Assembly (NCBI GenBank): GCA_016342495.1
Contig: JAEIOG010000060.1
Coordinates: forward strand, 1-32,553
DNA: 32,553 nt
From: Phycisphaerae bacterium
Lineage (GTDB): Bacteria > Planctomycetota > Phycisphaerae > Sedimentisphaerales > SM23-30
Reading direction: 5' to 3'
Shown: in pieces, positions 25,393 to 32,371 of the stretch
Layout: every line of letters begins with the position of its first letter
How positions within the stretch are numbered: the stretch's first letter is position 1
Made by a program: the position numbers and the translations under genes
The notes under the pieces: model-generated
The model's database searches: none
The model's input: the letters and a program-made list of their open reading frames with translations, nothing else
What the model was told of the DNA's origin: nothing

Positions 25393-26298
25393 ATGGGTTT
25401 ATTTGATAAGATTAAAGGTTTATTTGGTTCTGGTAGTTCTGGTGGGGTGTCGGGACTGACGATTGACGATTTGGCACAGCGGTTGGATATGCCAGTTGAA
25501 CGGCTTGAGGGTGTGGAAATATCATATCATAGTTTTACGGTTCCAAAATCTAATGGCCATCAAAGGCGGATAACTGCTCCTGATGATAAATTAAAACAGG
25601 TGCAACGTGCGATATTGAAGCGGCTGCTGAATAAGTTGGCGGTTCATCCTAATGCCACCGGTTTTCGCAAAGGATATTCAGTGGTTTCAAATGCGCGGCT
25701 GCATGTCGGGTCAGAGGTTATTGTAAAGCTGGATATCCGTAATTTTTTTGAGAGCACGAAAATTAATAGGGTGAACAAATATTTTAAGTTTATTGGCTGG
25801 GATAGAAAAACGGCAAATTTATTGACGGAGTTGACAACATATAAGGGCGGGCTGCCACAGGGGGCGCCGACGAGTTCGGCTTTGTCGAATTTATTGAATT
25901 ATAAGCTGGATAGCTCGCTTACTACGTTGGCGAAAAAAAAAGGGGCTCGCTATAGCAGGTATGCTGATGATATGACTTTTTCGCTGGATGGTTCTGATTC
26001 CAAGGTGATAAATTCGATTATCTGGGGAGCGGAATCTGCATTGCATGATTTGGGGTATCGGCTGAATAATCGCAAGACTAAAGTGATACGCAAGCATCGC
26101 CAACAGCGGGTGACGGGTTTGGTAGTTAATGAGAAGGTGGCGTTGCCGAGAAAAACGCGGAAGCTGATTCGGGCGATAGAGCATAGCCAACAAAATGGAA
26201 GGCCGAGTACGCATAGCGCAGATCAGCTTCGCTCGTTGAAAGCATATCAGGCGATGGTTGAAAAGCAGGGGGAAGATGGTGAATTGGATGAGGGTTGA
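25393..26298 (+). CDS. Retron-type reverse transcriptase
   Basis: A 301-residue RT that would use the upstream RNA as primer and template to make branched msDNA. Visible: the N-terminal RT0-like segment; the retron region X motif N100-A-R-L-H104; the RT2 motif with catalytic D114 (VKLDIRNFF); GLPQGAPTS (153-161); the active site Y190-A-D-D193; and the retron region Y motif V240-T-G242 leading into the thumb. NAxxH plus VTG distinguishes retrons from group II intron and DGR RTs. The first 12 residues (MGLFDKIKGLFG) could form an amphipathic helix. AGGGA lies upstream of ATG 25393. No fused effector domain is present. Codon choice looks richer in TTG and GCG than hisS, by eye. Confidence 0.93.
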   Translation: MGLFDKIKGLFGSGSSGGVSGLTIDDLAQRLDMPVERLEGVEISYHSFTVPKSNGHQRRITAPDDKLKQVQRAILKRLLNKLAVHPNATGFRKGYSVVSNARLHVGSEVIVKLDIRNFFESTKINRVNKYFKFIGWDRKTANLLTELTTYKGGLPQGAPTSSALSNLLNYKLDSSLTTLAKKKGARYSRYADDMTFSLDGSDSKVINSIIWGAESALHDLGYRLNNRKTKVIRKHRQQRVTGLVVNEKVALPRKTRKLIRAIEHSQQNGRPSTHSADQLRSLKAYQAMVEKQGEDGELDEG

Positions 26299-26369
26299 AT
26301 TTTGTAGTTTGACGGTGAAAAAGTGAGAAGGTGTGAGGTGTTCGCTTCGCTCATGAAATTTATATCAGC

Positions 26370-26384
26370 GTGGGCATGGCCCAC
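26370..26384. repeat. GTGGGC-ATG-GCCCAC palindromic repeat
   Basis: Six-base arms around ATG, preceded by ATCAGC, the inverse-orientation flank of the 23448 family. Confidence 0.7.
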
Positions 26385-26475
26385 CCTTGTTATCGCCGGT
26401 AGGTATGTTTGTTGTTCCGGCTACTTCGTATTTGCGATTGAGACAAAACATGATAACGGGATAGGTAGATGATTT

Positions 26476-26504
26476 ACCCAGCCTACCTGACTGGCGGGCT
26501 GGGT
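26476..26504. repeat. ACCCAGCC/GGCTGGGT hairpin
   Basis: Perfect 8-bp arms (26476-26483, 26497-26504) around 13 bases. The loop contains CTACCTGACT, which also follows the palindrome at 26669, linking the two elements. Confidence 0.65.
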
Positions 26505-26668
26505 TGCGGAGTTGCCTGCGGCAAAAGGTTTGGATTTTATTTTGCAGGTTGGGGCAGAGTCTGGGAAATGAATTTGCCCGCCCTTGGCTGACCGGCGATG
26601 TAAACGAAGCATTAAGCCTGCCACAGGAATATGATTGAAGATAAGGAAGAAAAGTTATTTTAAACAGC

Positions 26669-26689
26669 ATGGGCAGAGTAGCTGCCCAT
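26669..26689. repeat. ATGGGCAG/CTGCCCAT hairpin repeat
   Basis: Perfect 8-bp arms around AGTAG, preceded by CAGC and followed by CCTACCTGACT. It belongs to the 23448 family. Confidence 0.75.
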
Positions 26690-26752
26690 CCTACCTGACT
26701 AATAAATAAATTGGCAGAAATTAGTTGTTGGAGGAGATGGGATAAAATAGTG

Positions 26753-26765
26753 TGGGTACGGCCCA
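26753..26765. repeat. TGGG-TACGG-CCCA short palindrome
   Basis: A degenerate member of the ATGGGC/GCCCAT family with flank ATCGGGCT, as at 29417. Confidence 0.5.
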
Positions 26766-26831
26766 TCGGGCTATAGTTAGAAGCGACAGCGCGTGGGTGA
26801 AAAGGATAGAGTTAGCGTTTTGGGTGGGGAT

Positions 26832-26853
26832 GAGACAAGGCATGCCTTGTCTC
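26832..26853. repeat. GAGACAAGGCA palindrome, second copy
   Basis: A 22-bp perfect palindrome identical to the core of the element at 5546-5575, followed by TACA. Confidence 0.85.
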
Positions 26854-26901
26854 TACAGGGATTTAGTGTGAGTATGGGGCGTGATATTTTTTGTGTTTAT
26901 T

Positions 26902-27462
26902 TTAAGTATTGCGGGCATTGATGAAGTCTTTGAATTTACATGTCAGTTGTCGGAATATTTTTCGGGGCATGTTGACGGTTTGCCATTTTTCACTTCGGTC
27001 GGTCATGTGGCGGCAGTAAGCGGCTAGATCGAGTGTTGTGAAATAATAATATTTATTTTCATTTATAAAAAGGTCGCAAGCGGTTTGGGGGATAAAATCT
27101 TCAGGGATGTCAAAAATCCAGTAGGCAAAGACAAAAATCGCCAGGTAATCATCGGTTTTGTCGGCCCGGAAGATTTCCTGCCATTGTTGCATCGATTCGA
27201 TATCATCATTGGTGACCCAGTTTTCACCGTGTTTATTGTTATTGAAATCCTTGAAGGGTAATTTTCGGCCCTTGACATCAACTAAGATAATCGGCACACG
27301 ATTTTTGAAATGTTTTTTGGGGTAGACAATGAAGTCGAAACTTTTGAGGCTATTGCCAGCGAATAAGGCTTTATGTTGCTGGCTGACCGGGACATAGGGT
27401 AGCTGACAATGGTTTAGATAAGCTTCAAAGCTCTGTTCATAATGTTCGCCGCGTTTTGCCAT
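26902..27462 (-). CDS. HYExAFE-type protein with PD-(D/E)XK-like motif
   Basis: A 186-residue protein. The N-terminal GEHYEQSFEAYL matches the planctomycete HYExAFE family. D43 (SFDFIVYP) followed by V61-D62-V-K64-G-R looks like the D-Xn-(D/E)xK core of restriction-type nucleases, so a DNA-binding or nuclease role is possible. Function is unproven. No ribosome binding site is obvious at the start. It lies 38 bases downstream of tcdA on the same strand and convergent to the retron, about 600 bases from it. Confidence 0.65.
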   Translation of the reverse strand: MAKRGEHYEQSFEAYLNHCQLPYVPVSQQHKALFAGNSLKSFDFIVYPKKHFKNRVPIILVDVKGRKLPFKDFNNNKHGENWVTNDDIESMQQWQEIFRADKTDDYLAIFVFAYWIFDIPEDFIPQTACDLFINENKYYYFTTLDLAAYCRHMTDRSEKWQTVNMPRKIFRQLTCKFKDFINARNT

Positions 27463-27500
27463 ATTAATATTGTATTGGGCAGTGGCCTTATTGTTCCAGA

Positions 27501-28247
27501 TTATTTTGTAATTATTTTTATTGCTTCGTTGGCCAGGGTCAGGCCAAAGATTCCGGTTATGGTGGGGAGCGAACCCATCGAACGGCGGACGCGGCCCCGG
27601 CGTTTGTCCATGTGGTCGGTCAGATTGCCATCGACAATAGCATGATTGTTTTTATGCCAGACTTCTTCGGTTGAATAAACACAGTCAAATTCAATTGAGG
27701 CTTTTATTTTCCTGAGTTTTTTACGGACCAGTCGGGCAAGCGGGCAAGAATTGGTTTGTTTTAAAGGGCCAAATTTTATCTTGGTTGGATCATTGCGCAA
27801 GGCCGCCCCCATAGAAGAAATTATCGGGATGCCAGCTTCGGTGGCAAGCTCTAACAAAGCCAACTTAGGGTTAAGTGAATCAATACAGTCGATGATGAGT
27901 TGGGGCTTGGGGTTGAGAAACTGCTCGGCGGTGTCTGCATGAACGAAAAGATGCATGGGCGTGACATTGCAATCGGGGTTTATGTCTTTGACACGTTGAC
28001 AGGCGAGGTCGGCTTTTTTTTGGCCAATTGTGGAATGCAGGGCAAAAAGTTGGCGGTTGATGTTAGTTTCGCTGACGACATCGAAATCGATTAAGGTCAG
28101 ATTGCCAACTCCTGCCCGGGCGAGGGCTTCGGTAGCATAACTGCCAACGGCGCCGAGTCCTATGATTGTGACCTGGCCGGTGTGGAGTTTGTGCATAGCC
28201 TGGGAACCCAGAAGTAGTTCAGTTCGATAAAATTGTTCTTTACTCAT
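27501..28247 (-). CDS. tcdA: tRNA threonylcarbamoyladenosine dehydratase (TcdA/CsdL-like)
   Basis: An E1-like ThiF/MoeB superfamily protein of 248 residues. It should use ATP to cyclise t6A37 of tRNAs to ct6A. Visible: the nucleotide loop G30-L-G32-A-V-G35; the acidic DFD motif (D54, D56) and T61-N-I-N-R65-Q typical of E1-like adenylation; and the lysine block IGQKKADLA. Its length and lack of a UBL partner or rhodanese domain match TcdA better than MoeB or ThiF. The start overlaps the end of tatD by eight bases, so translation is probably coupled. Confidence 0.85.
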   Translation of the reverse strand: MSKEQFYRTELLLGSQAMHKLHTGQVTIIGLGAVGSYATEALARAGVGNLTLIDFDVVSETNINRQLFALHSTIGQKKADLACQRVKDINPDCNVTPMHLFVHADTAEQFLNPKPQLIIDCIDSLNPKLALLELATEAGIPIISSMGAALRNDPTKIKFGPLKQTNSCPLARLVRKKLRKIKASIEFDCVYSTEEVWHKNNHAIVDGNLTDHMDKRRGRVRRSMGSLPTITGIFGLTLANEAIKIITK

Positions 28248-29073
28248 TTTTGTCAGTGATTTTACTATAAAAGTTTGTACTGTTAAGCCACAGGGTTTGG
28301 GTGAGGGTTTCGGGGTTTATATTCAGTATCTCAGCTAAGCCAGCGACAATGGCCGGCAGATTCGCAGGTTCATTGAGTTTTTTGCCATCTTTATTTTTCA
28401 TTGGGGTATGGGTTCTAAACTTTTCCAGCGGCAGCATATCAGGGGAATCGGTTTCTACTAAGATTCTATCGAGGGGGATTTTCCGCAGAGTTTCGTGCAG
28501 TTGGCTTCGGTCGGGTCGCAGAGCATCGGCGGCGATAGAAAAGTAAGCATTGTAATCGAGCAGTTTATGCATCATTTCGGTTGATCCTGAAAAGGCATGG
28601 ATAAGTAAGCCATTTTCAAAAGGCGAATAATGTTTCAAAACCGCTAAGAGCTGATCCCAGGCTTTCAGGCAGTGAATGATAGCAGGGCGGGAAAGTTCGA
28701 TAGCCAAATCTAATTGTCTGATGAAAACTTCTGTGCGTAATTCTTCACGGAAAGGTTCTTTCCAGCGGTCCAGACCAATTTCGCCTATGGCCGAAGGTGT
28801 ATCGGTAAGGAATTTTTTTAAGGTGTCATGCCAGTTGTCGGGCAGATTCTGGACGAACCAGGGATGGACGCCAAAGCAGGGCAGGATGAAATCATATTTA
28901 TCAGCTAAGTTTTTTATTGCGGGCCAATCGTCTGGGCTGGTGCCGTTGCAGACCATTAATCGAATATTTACATCAATTGCACGCTGAATCATCGCAGTAT
29001 TTTCCAGTGGGTAGACTGGGTCCTGAAGGTGCAGGTGACTGTCGCAAAATGAAATTTCTGTTTTATCGATCAT
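28240..29073 (-). CDS. TatD-family metal-dependent hydrolase
   Basis: A 277-residue TIM-barrel nuclease/hydrolase of the TatD group, cytoplasmic. Metal ligands are in place: D11-S-H13-L-H15, E98 (GEIGLD), H134 (IIHCLKAWD), H159 (LIHAFSGS) and D209 (VETDSP). Relatives are 3'-5' DNases or D-amino-acyl-tRNA/DNA repair enzymes. It overlaps tcdA by eight bases. Confidence 0.9.
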   Translation of the reverse strand: MIDKTEISFCDSHLHLQDPVYPLENTAMIQRAIDVNIRLMVCNGTSPDDWPAIKNLADKYDFILPCFGVHPWFVQNLPDNWHDTLKKFLTDTPSAIGEIGLDRWKEPFREELRTEVFIRQLDLAIELSRPAIIHCLKAWDQLLAVLKHYSPFENGLLIHAFSGSTEMMHKLLDYNAYFSIAADALRPDRSQLHETLRKIPLDRILVETDSPDMLPLEKFRTHTPMKNKDGKKLNEPANLPAIVAGLAEILNINPETLTQTLWLNSTNFYSKITDKNE

Positions 29074-29179
29074 GGAAGGATTTTAGCAGATCAAGGTGAA
29101 GAAGTAAAGATTCGGCATGAGGTTGGGGCGATTAGAGGTGATATTTTTAGTGGCAGGGTGAAAATATAAGAATGGGACA

Positions 29180-29214
29180 CGGATTTTGACGGATTGAACG
29201 GATTTTCGCGGATT
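29180..29214. repeat. CGGATT phased repeat
   Basis: CGGATT occurs at 29180, 29190, 29199 and 29209, spaced about one helical turn. Similar ACGGATT runs are scattered in many bacterial genomes. Confidence 0.7.
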
Positions 29215-29416
29215 TGATTGGGGTGGAGATAACGATTATTTGAATGGTTTGTAATTTTTTTGCTGGCAGAGCCTTGTTTTTGGAGCAATTGGTTTTGATT
29301 ATCGTTATGAGTATAGAATTGATTATCACTGATTGAGGTGGGGGGGGATGGCTATTGGTGACTACGAACCAGGGATTGGTGATTTGGTTATCGCTATGCG
29401 ATGTGATTTTATCAGC

Positions 29417-29431
29417 ATGGGCAGAGCCCAT
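29417..29431. repeat. ATGGGC-AGA-GCCCAT palindromic repeat
   Basis: Exact 6-bp arms around AGA, preceded by ATCAGC: the inverted orientation of the element at 23448. Confidence 0.75.
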
Positions 29432-29481
29432 CGGACTAACTCAAATTATCATTAGGGGTTATGGATCCCCGCCTGCAAGAT

Positions 29482-29698
29482 TGTGTCGCAATTGGAATTT
29501 TATAAATTTTAATCATCCTCAGCGGTTGTTTTCCCTGATTTTCTGGACAAAAATCGAGGTTAGCGGGTCGCTACCGCTCGCCGCTGTTTGTTGGCGGCAT
29601 TGTGATGCTTCCTTATGTCTGTAGTACGCTATGTGGATAAAGAACTTTATTTCTTGCTAATAGCCATCGGTTGCTCCAGATCGCTAAAATTTTGTACA
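29482..29698. repeat. Dispersed repeat, copy B
   Basis: Shares the left block TGTGTCGCAATTGGAAT, the ATAAATTTTAATC block and the CTGxACAAAAATC hairpin with copy A (2008-2110). Its right part, GCTGTTTGTTGGC through TCGCTAAA, matches the element at 10187-10259. Confidence 0.65.
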
Positions 29699-29722
29699 AA
29701 AATCACTTTCCTCTAATAAAGT

Positions 29723-29751
29723 TTGACCTTTTCCTTTGCTTCAATTACAAT
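29723..29751 (+). promoter_or_regulatory. Candidate promoter for the L,D-transpeptidase
   Basis: TTGACC (29723-29728), a 17-base spacer, TACAAT (29746-29751). It predicts a leader of about 205 bases. Confidence 0.6.
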
Positions 29752-29765
29752 AAAGCCAAGAAAAA

Positions 29766-29842
29766 TCGCAAAGATTTGCGACAAACCTTCACGATAACAC
29801 CAATTTATACCCAAAGGGTATGATTTGCCTTGGCAGGGCCAA
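29766..29842 (+). promoter_or_regulatory. Structured leader of the L,D-transpeptidase
   Basis: Three local hairpins: TCGCAA/TTGCGA (29766-29781), ATACCC/GGGTAT (29807-29821) and TTGGC/GCCAA (29830-29842). The role is unknown; they do not match a riboswitch I recognise. Confidence 0.4.
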
Positions 29843-29962
29843 TGCTAAAGCCTTGCTGTAGATAAACTTATGTAGAGACAAAACGGGCAAACCCAAGTGT
29901 TATCAGTATACCATAAATGCTTATCAAATAAGTATATACATGAATTTGTAAAGGATTGCAAA

Positions 29963-31084
29963 ATGGCTAAACGTCGTTCTTACTATGGCCAAAGGAAAAC
30001 ACACACTACCCGTCGCCTGTTTTTAACGGGTATGCTTATTACCATGGTCGCCTATGGTTCTTATGTGTGGTTCAATAATAAAAAGGCCGCAGATAATATA
30101 ATCGACCCGGTTTCTGAAAATAGTGGTCTGGACATTACATCACTGGAAGATGAAACTACCAACCCAGTTGAGTCTCCAACTGTGCCAATAACTGTTGTCA
30201 ATAATGGCAATACTCCTTCACAGCCAACTATTGAGGAATCAGTCGCGATTGAACCTGTGAAAGAGCCAGAGATAGTTGAGATTCCAGAGAAACTAAATCC
30301 TTCTCCAGAGCCTAGCTCAAATGCTATTGGATTATATGAAAAAGCTGTTAAATCCTTTAATGACAAGTATTTTGTTACTGCCCGCAAGCAGCTCAGCGAT
30401 GCTATTGACCTGAAGTTGCCAGCAAAACTGGAAAAATCAGCTCGTGATTTGGTAAATAAGGCGTCAGATCAATGGCTGTTTTCAAAAAATGTATTCAGTG
30501 GCGACCAGTATTGCGAAAATTATCTGGTTGATGGGAATTTGTCTGCAATTGCCCCTAAATATGACATTACCTCAAAATTTATTATGCGTATTAATAACAT
30601 CAAAGATGATAGGAAAGTCCCGGCGGGAAAGAATATCAAGGTGGTCCAGGGGCCATTCCATGTTATTGTCCGTAAAACAAAATTTGAATTATCTGTTTAT
30701 ATTGGCCAGAATGCTGAAATGCTGGTGCGAACTTATCCGGTTACCATCGGTAAACCAGGTCGTGATACCCCGACTGGCCATTGGACGGTATCGCTGAAAC
30801 AGGAAGATCCAGCCTTTCCTGACCGGGAAAATAATATAGTTTACAGTTCAAATGACCCTAAAAACCCATTGGGTGAACGCTGGATTGCACTGAAATATGA
30901 TGAAAAGCATGGCGGTAACAATACATCATCATCCACCGATGGCATAGGAATTCATGGCACTATCGAAGAAAACCTTATCGGTACGGCGGCATCGCGGGGC
31001 TGTATCAGGATGAAAAATAAAGATGTTGAAGAACTCTATGATATGCTTTTGGTTGGTAAGTCCAGAGTGCAGATTATTGATTAA
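29963..31084 (+). CDS. LysM/YkuD L,D-transpeptidase
   Basis: A 373-residue envelope protein. One N-terminal transmembrane helix (about 19-36) is followed by a Pro/Glu-rich linker (about 50-120), a short helical repeat region, a LysM-like domain (about 183-228) that would bind peptidoglycan, and a YkuD catalytic domain (about 232-373). The catalytic motif is H331-G with S344-R-G346-C347-I-R, the HX14-17S[R/H]GC pattern. It should form 3-3 crosslinks or attach proteins to peptidoglycan. The start at ATG 29963 follows AAGGA; a longer frame from 29897 has no ribosome binding site. It has a good promoter and a long leader. Confidence 0.9.
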   Translation: MAKRRSYYGQRKTHTTRRLFLTGMLITMVAYGSYVWFNNKKAADNIIDPVSENSGLDITSLEDETTNPVESPTVPITVVNNGNTPSQPTIEESVAIEPVKEPEIVEIPEKLNPSPEPSSNAIGLYEKAVKSFNDKYFVTARKQLSDAIDLKLPAKLEKSARDLVNKASDQWLFSKNVFSGDQYCENYLVDGNLSAIAPKYDITSKFIMRINNIKDDRKVPAGKNIKVVQGPFHVIVRKTKFELSVYIGQNAEMLVRTYPVTIGKPGRDTPTGHWTVSLKQEDPAFPDRENNIVYSSNDPKNPLGERWIALKYDEKHGGNNTSSSTDGIGIHGTIEENLIGTAASRGCIRMKNKDVEELYDMLLVGKSRVQIID

Positions 31085-31130
31085 GTGTGTGTCTGAAAAA
31101 ATTATAGTGTTGGCATAATGAATGGAAAAC

Positions 31131-31149
31131 TTTATCCTGATTGGATAAA
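31131..31149 (+). terminator. Possible terminator after the L,D-transpeptidase
   Basis: TTTATCC-TGATT-GGATAAA hairpin followed by a weak AATTTAATT tract, 47 bases past the stop codon. Confidence 0.35.
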
Positions 31150-31204
31150 AATTTAATTAGCAGAATGTGATTTTTATGGCCAATCTTTCAGCTCAAGGGG
31201 ATGG

Positions 31205-31224
31205 ATTCCCGCCTGCGCGGGAAT
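31205..31224. repeat. dRS3-like palindromic element
   Basis: ATTCCCGC (31205-31212), CTGC, GCGGGAAT (31217-31224), flanked by GGGGATGG and GACA. It fits the ATTCCC-N8-GGGAAT pattern known as dRS3 in Neisseria; the resemblance is in form, not proven ancestry. Downstream, GTGTCGCT and TGTTGGCGG (31234-31264) echo dispersed repeat B. Confidence 0.65.
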
Positions 31225-31363
31225 GACATAGTCGTGTCGCTTGCGCTCCACGTTATATGTTGGCGGATGGATTATGTGTATACGTGGGGATTGGCATGAT
31301 ATTTGAAGAATGTTATGCAACAAAATTAATTATTAGTTACATGAATGGCCGATAACTATTTTT

Positions 31364-32371
31364 ATGGATCGCGTTAAACGACAATTAATTGCATTATCAA
31401 TACTGTTAATGGCCTTTATAGCGGGTGGCTGCTCGAATAGCATTATTTATACTCCTAAGCAGGAAGCTAAATTTGTTAAGCCCACCGTAGCGGTTGTCAG
31501 TTTTGTCAATCAGGCTCCGGTCGATACCAAGTGGATGCTGGGCGAGGGAATCGCCGATCTGTTGGTAAATCGGTTGATGGCTACCAAACGCTATGAAGTT
31601 CTGGAGAGAATCGACCTGAAAGCGGTCTTTAATGAGCTGAATTATGCCAAGGATGACCGTTTTAGTAAGAAAAACAGTCCTGCTCTGGGCCGTCTCAAGC
31701 ATGTTGACTATATTATCAAAGGTGTCATAACCGATTTTGGTCATGTTGAAACAGTTTCAGGTTTTTGGCGTTTGTTCGATTGGGGGCTTTTTGGTACGTC
31801 CTCTTATGCGATTGTAGCTGCTGATATTCGGGTTATTGATATTACCACCGGTCAAATTATCGCCTCAACTCATGTCGAATCTAAAATCAAAGACAAAAAA
31901 AATAAAGATAAAGTCCAAACTCCCCAAGGTAATTTTGGCTCATATACTTTTTACCAGACGACTTTAGGTCAGGCTACTGATAAGATGTTGGAAGAAGCCG
32001 TCCGGCAAATCGCTGCTATCATTGCCGAAATGCCATGGCATCCTTTTATTGCTGATAAACTGAATGGACAAATCATCATTAATGGGGGCGAAAATCGTCT
32101 TGTCGATCCAGAAACGATATATGTCGTTCGCAGTAAGCCCGAAGTTCTACGTGATCCGGAAACTGGAGATATGATAGGCCGACTCAGTGAATCTGTGGTA
32201 GGTAGCGTAAGAGTGATTCAGGTAGCCGACAAATATGCAGTTTGTGAGATTTTGCAGGGGACATTAGGTGATTTTGAGGTAGGCCAGGTTCTTTTTAAGG
32301 TAGATTCCAAAGATTCCGAGCAATATACCAACCCCCACAAGCTGGCCCCGTTGAGCAATACCTATAAATAA
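31364..32371 (+). CDS. CsgG-like lipoprotein
   Basis: A 335-residue predicted lipoprotein: lipobox AGGC23 after a hydrophobic signal. The core (about 38-220) resembles the CsgG/curli-assembly family: VAVVSFVNQ, GEGIADLLVNRLMATKRYEVLERIDL, DYIIKGVITDFGH and a later VVAADIRVIDITTGQIIAS. In other bacteria such proteins form outer-membrane or periplasmic assembly complexes. The C-terminal ~110 residues look like a beta-rich domain with INGGENRL and a DFEVGQVLF motif. No curli subunit gene is near. The start lacks a clear ribosome binding site. Confidence 0.8.
   Translation: MDRVKRQLIALSILLMAFIAGGCSNSIIYTPKQEAKFVKPTVAVVSFVNQAPVDTKWMLGEGIADLLVNRLMATKRYEVLERIDLKAVFNELNYAKDDRFSKKNSPALGRLKHVDYIIKGVITDFGHVETVSGFWRLFDWGLFGTSSYAIVAADIRVIDITTGQIIASTHVESKIKDKKNKDKVQTPQGNFGSYTFYQTTLGQATDKMLEEAVRQIAAIIAEMPWHPFIADKLNGQIIINGGENRLVDPETIYVVRSKPEVLRDPETGDMIGRLSESVVGSVRVIQVADKYAVCEILQGTLGDFEVGQVLFKVDSKDSEQYTNPHKLAPLSNTYK

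Larger units (their letters stand above)
26299..26901. other. Repeat-dense intergenic region after the retron
   Basis: About 600 bases with at least five palindromic elements and no supported gene, including no effector for the retron. A 39-codon frame at 26353 was examined and rejected. Confidence 0.6.
29074..29962. other. Long divergent intergenic region with repeats and a promoter
   Basis: About 890 bases with no supported gene. It holds a CGGATT phased repeat, a run of eight G at 29340-29347, an ATGGGC palindrome, dispersed repeat copy B, and a strong promoter with a structured leader for the L,D-transpeptidase. Confidence 0.6.

Noticed and set aside
25393-26298. Group II intron or diversity-generating RT
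   Set aside because: No maturase or endonuclease domain, no intron structure and no template/variable repeat; the NAxxH and VTG motifs indicate a retron.
26353-26472. 39-codon frame after the RT encoding a hydrophobic peptide, a possible toxin or effector
   Set aside because: It runs through the GTGGGC/GCCCAC palindrome and lacks a ribosome binding site; hydrophobicity is probably accidental.
26421-26766. Minus-strand frames of 67 and 133 codons after the retron
   Set aside because: They cover several palindromic repeats and lack conserved domains or ribosome binding sites.
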